In this document: positions 52,129 to 53,296 of the stretch, piece after piece
How positions within the stretch are numbered: position 1 is the stretch's first letter
Layout: each line of letters begins with the position of its first letter
NCBI RefSeq assembly: GCF_004348345.1
Contig: NZ_SMJZ01000031.1
Coordinates: 1 to 53,296 of the forward strand
DNA from: Nonomuraea longispora
GTDB taxonomy: Bacteria; Actinomycetota; Actinomycetes; Streptosporangiales; Streptosporangiaceae
Direction: 5' to 3'
DNA length: 53,296 bases
Made by a program: the position numbers and the translations under genes
Notes under the pieces: model-generated
The model's input: the letters and a program-made list of their open reading frames with translations, nothing else
What the model was told of the DNA's origin: nothing
Database searches by the model: none

Positions 52129-52581
52129 TCAACGTCCTGTCGATCCGAACCCGTTGGCGCCGCGCACCGAACCGGGCAGGCGTTCGACCTCGTAGAAGGC
52201 CGCGCGCTCCACCCGCTGCACCACGAGCTGCGCCATCCGGTCGCCCCGCTGGAGGCGGAACGGCTCCTTGGCGTCGGTGTTGATCAGCGTCACCTTGATC
52301 TCGCCGCGGTATCCGGCGTCGACCGTGCCGGGCGCGTTGACCAGGGTGACACCGTGCCGTGACGCGAGCCCCGACCGCGGGTGAACGAACGCCGCGTATC
52401 CGTCGGGAAGGGCGATCGCCACTCCCGTGCCGACGACGGCCCGCTCGCCCGGCATCAGCTCGACGTCCCGCACCGCGTAGAGGTCCGCGCCCGCGTCACC
52501 CGGGTGGGCGTAGGACGGCATCGGCAGACCGTCGTCGAGCCGGTGGATGAGGACCTCGGGGCCCGCACCTGCGTTGGTCAA
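52129..52581 (-). CDS. dut: dUTP diphosphatase
   Basis: A 150-residue trimeric dUTPase with all five motifs: [41 protein letters not shown] and the C-terminal [10 protein letters not shown] arm. It converts dUTP to dUMP and pyrophosphate, keeping uracil out of DNA. TTG 52581 overlaps the upstream stop (TTGA); an in-frame ATG at 52524 would remove residues normally present in the family. Confidence 0.96.
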   Translation of the reverse strand: MTNAGAGPEVLIHRLDDGLPMPSYAHPGDAGADLYAVRDVELMPGERAVVGTGVAIALPDGYAAFVHPRSGLASRHGVTLVNAPGTVDAGYRGEIKVTLINTDAKEPFRLQRGDRMAQLVVQRVERAAFYEVERLPGSVRGANGFGSTGR

Positions 52582-52976
52582 GGGTTCACCTCGTAGTCGT
52601 GTTCGGCGGCGACCGCGGCCAGATCGCCGTGCTTGGCGAAGTGTTCCATGTTCACCTCGATGAACAGCGCTGCCGCGCGGACGGCGACCGGTCCGCCGGT
52701 GGCGCCGATCCGCCCCTCAGCCTCAAGGTACGCCTTTCTGCCCGCGATGCCGTTGCACCAGGCACGCAGGTGGAGTGTCGTGCCCACGGGGACGGGGAGG
52801 AGATAGTCGGTATCCAGGCGTCCCGTCGCATAAGGCTTGCGGAACAGGTAGACGGACATCCCGATGACCTCCGGCGGTGGCGCCTCAGGGTGCGCCGCGG
52901 GCGCGGCCGCGCCCTGCGGCGGGGTGGTCAGGGGAGAACGCGTCACGGGTGACGAGGGTACTCCGTGTCCGGCCAT
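52578..52976 (-). CDS. Shortened hotdog thioesterase-like protein
   Basis: A 132-residue product. Residues ~45-125 match the C-terminal half of PaaI-type hotdog proteins ([48 protein letters not shown]). The N-terminal half with the usual HGG catalytic helix is missing and replaced by ~38 Pro/Ala-rich residues. Three consecutive in-frame TGA codons lie just upstream of ATG 52976, so the frame cannot extend. Possibly a decayed gene, kept for translational coupling to dut. Confidence 0.65.
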   Translation of the reverse strand: MAGHGVPSSPVTRSPLTTPPQGAAAPAAHPEAPPPEVIGMSVYLFRKPYATGRLDTDYLLPVPVGTTLHLRAWCNGIAGRKAYLEAEGRIGATGGPVAVRAAALFIEVNMEHFAKHGDLAAVAAEHDYEVNP

Positions 52977-53034
52977 CCGCTGTCATCATCACGGCCCGAT
53001 GGCCTGCGGCATCCCGTGGCCCTGTCACGGCGGT

Positions 53035-53296
53035 CTAGTCGCGCGGGCGGGTGTCGTCCCCGTGTTCCCCGTCTTCGCCACGTGGCCTGGTGGTGGTCCG
53101 GTCCTGCCGGCCGGGGGCTTCGTGGCGCGGCTCCGTGCCGTCGGACGGCTCGCCGGCGTCGCCGTCCCTGGGTCTGGGGACCTCTCCGGCCTCACCCTGG
53201 CCGGTGGCCGGACGGGCGTCGAAGGTGTCGCCGGGGGTGTCGCCCGGAGTGGGGGATTCTGGTCCGGCCGGGGTGACGGACGTGCCGTCCGGGGGT
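53035..53296 (-). CDS. C-terminal end of a gene running off the window, unidentified
   Basis: An open frame of 86 codons ending in TAG at 53035-53037, its start beyond the window edge. The visible part is a disordered, acidic Pro/Gly/Asp/Arg-rich tail (TPGDTPGDTFDARPATG, RPRGEDGEHGDDTRPRD). Frame continuity and codon use support coding. The family cannot be told from this tail. Confidence 0.55.
   Translation of the reverse strand, partial: PPDGTSVTPAGPESPTPGDTPGDTFDARPATGQGEAGEVPRPRDGDAGEPSDGTEPRHEAPGRQDRTTTRPRGEDGEHGDDTRPRD

Overview
The window is high-GC DNA with dense, overlapping genes and many GTG starts. It comes from a filamentous actinomycete, most likely of the Streptosporangiaceae type. 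That placement rests on gene content and conserved gene order, not on a marker gene. It holds a large aromatic (type II) polyketide gene cluster set inside a conserved core locus.

Core flanks: the left end (26-5153) has a membrane alpha/beta-hydrolase, an APC permease and two TrkA-type K+ regulatory proteins. The right end (50327-53296) has a DUF3159 membrane protein, an OB-fold protein, a DUF3710 protein, dUTPase, a shortened hotdog protein and the tail of another gene. In Mycobacterium the equivalents (Rv2690c-ceoB-ceoC-Rv2693c-Rv2694c-Rv2696c-dut) are contiguous, so about 45 kb appears inserted between ceoC and the DUF3159 gene.

Cluster layout: 5.2-8.8 kb holds a small secreted protein, a HAD-phosphatase/ATPase fusion, and an NmrA-like oxidoreductase with a MarR regulator. 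8.8-13.8 kb holds ferredoxin, two P450s, a glycosyltransferase and an O-methyltransferase. 13.8-21.7 kb (minus strand) is an operon of a complete acetyl-CoA carboxylase (AccDA fusion, BCCP, biotin carboxylase), a cobalamin-dependent radical SAM methyltransferase, a POT transporter and an SDR. 21.9-26.9 kb holds sugar genes: nucleotide-sugar 6-dehydrogenase, uronate decarboxylase-like SDR, PLP aminotransferase, RmlC-like epimerase and a methyltransferase. An ACMSD-family amidohydrolase, a second MarR and an MFS exporter follow. 30.8-32.8 kb is a SARP/NB-ARC activator with a TTA codon. 33.0-45.4 kb (minus strand) is the polyketide operon: glycosyltransferase, TcmI cyclase, cupin cyclase, KS-alpha, CLF, ACP, aromatase, duplicated DUF1772/SDR/ABM-oxygenase genes, SchA/CurD protein, beta-hydroxyacid dehydrogenase-like protein, O-methyltransferase, LLM oxidoreductase and RmlA. 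45.6-50.2 kb holds a variant SDR, a Tat-exported protein, an O-methyltransferase, an LLM oxidoreductase and a Nudix hydrolase.

How it works together (inference): dedicated ACC makes malonyl-CoA. KS/CLF/ACP build a polyketide that the aromatase, cupin and TcmI cyclases fold, probably to a pentangular-type skeleton. ABM and DUF1772 proteins oxidise it to quinones. P450s, O-methyltransferases and the radical SAM enzyme decorate it. Two glycosyltransferases attach sugars, one plausibly a 4-aminopentose made by a calicheamicin-like route. The SARP switches the cluster on. Two paralogous MarR proteins appear to control matching 43-bp operators in front of the NmrA-marR genes and the exporter.
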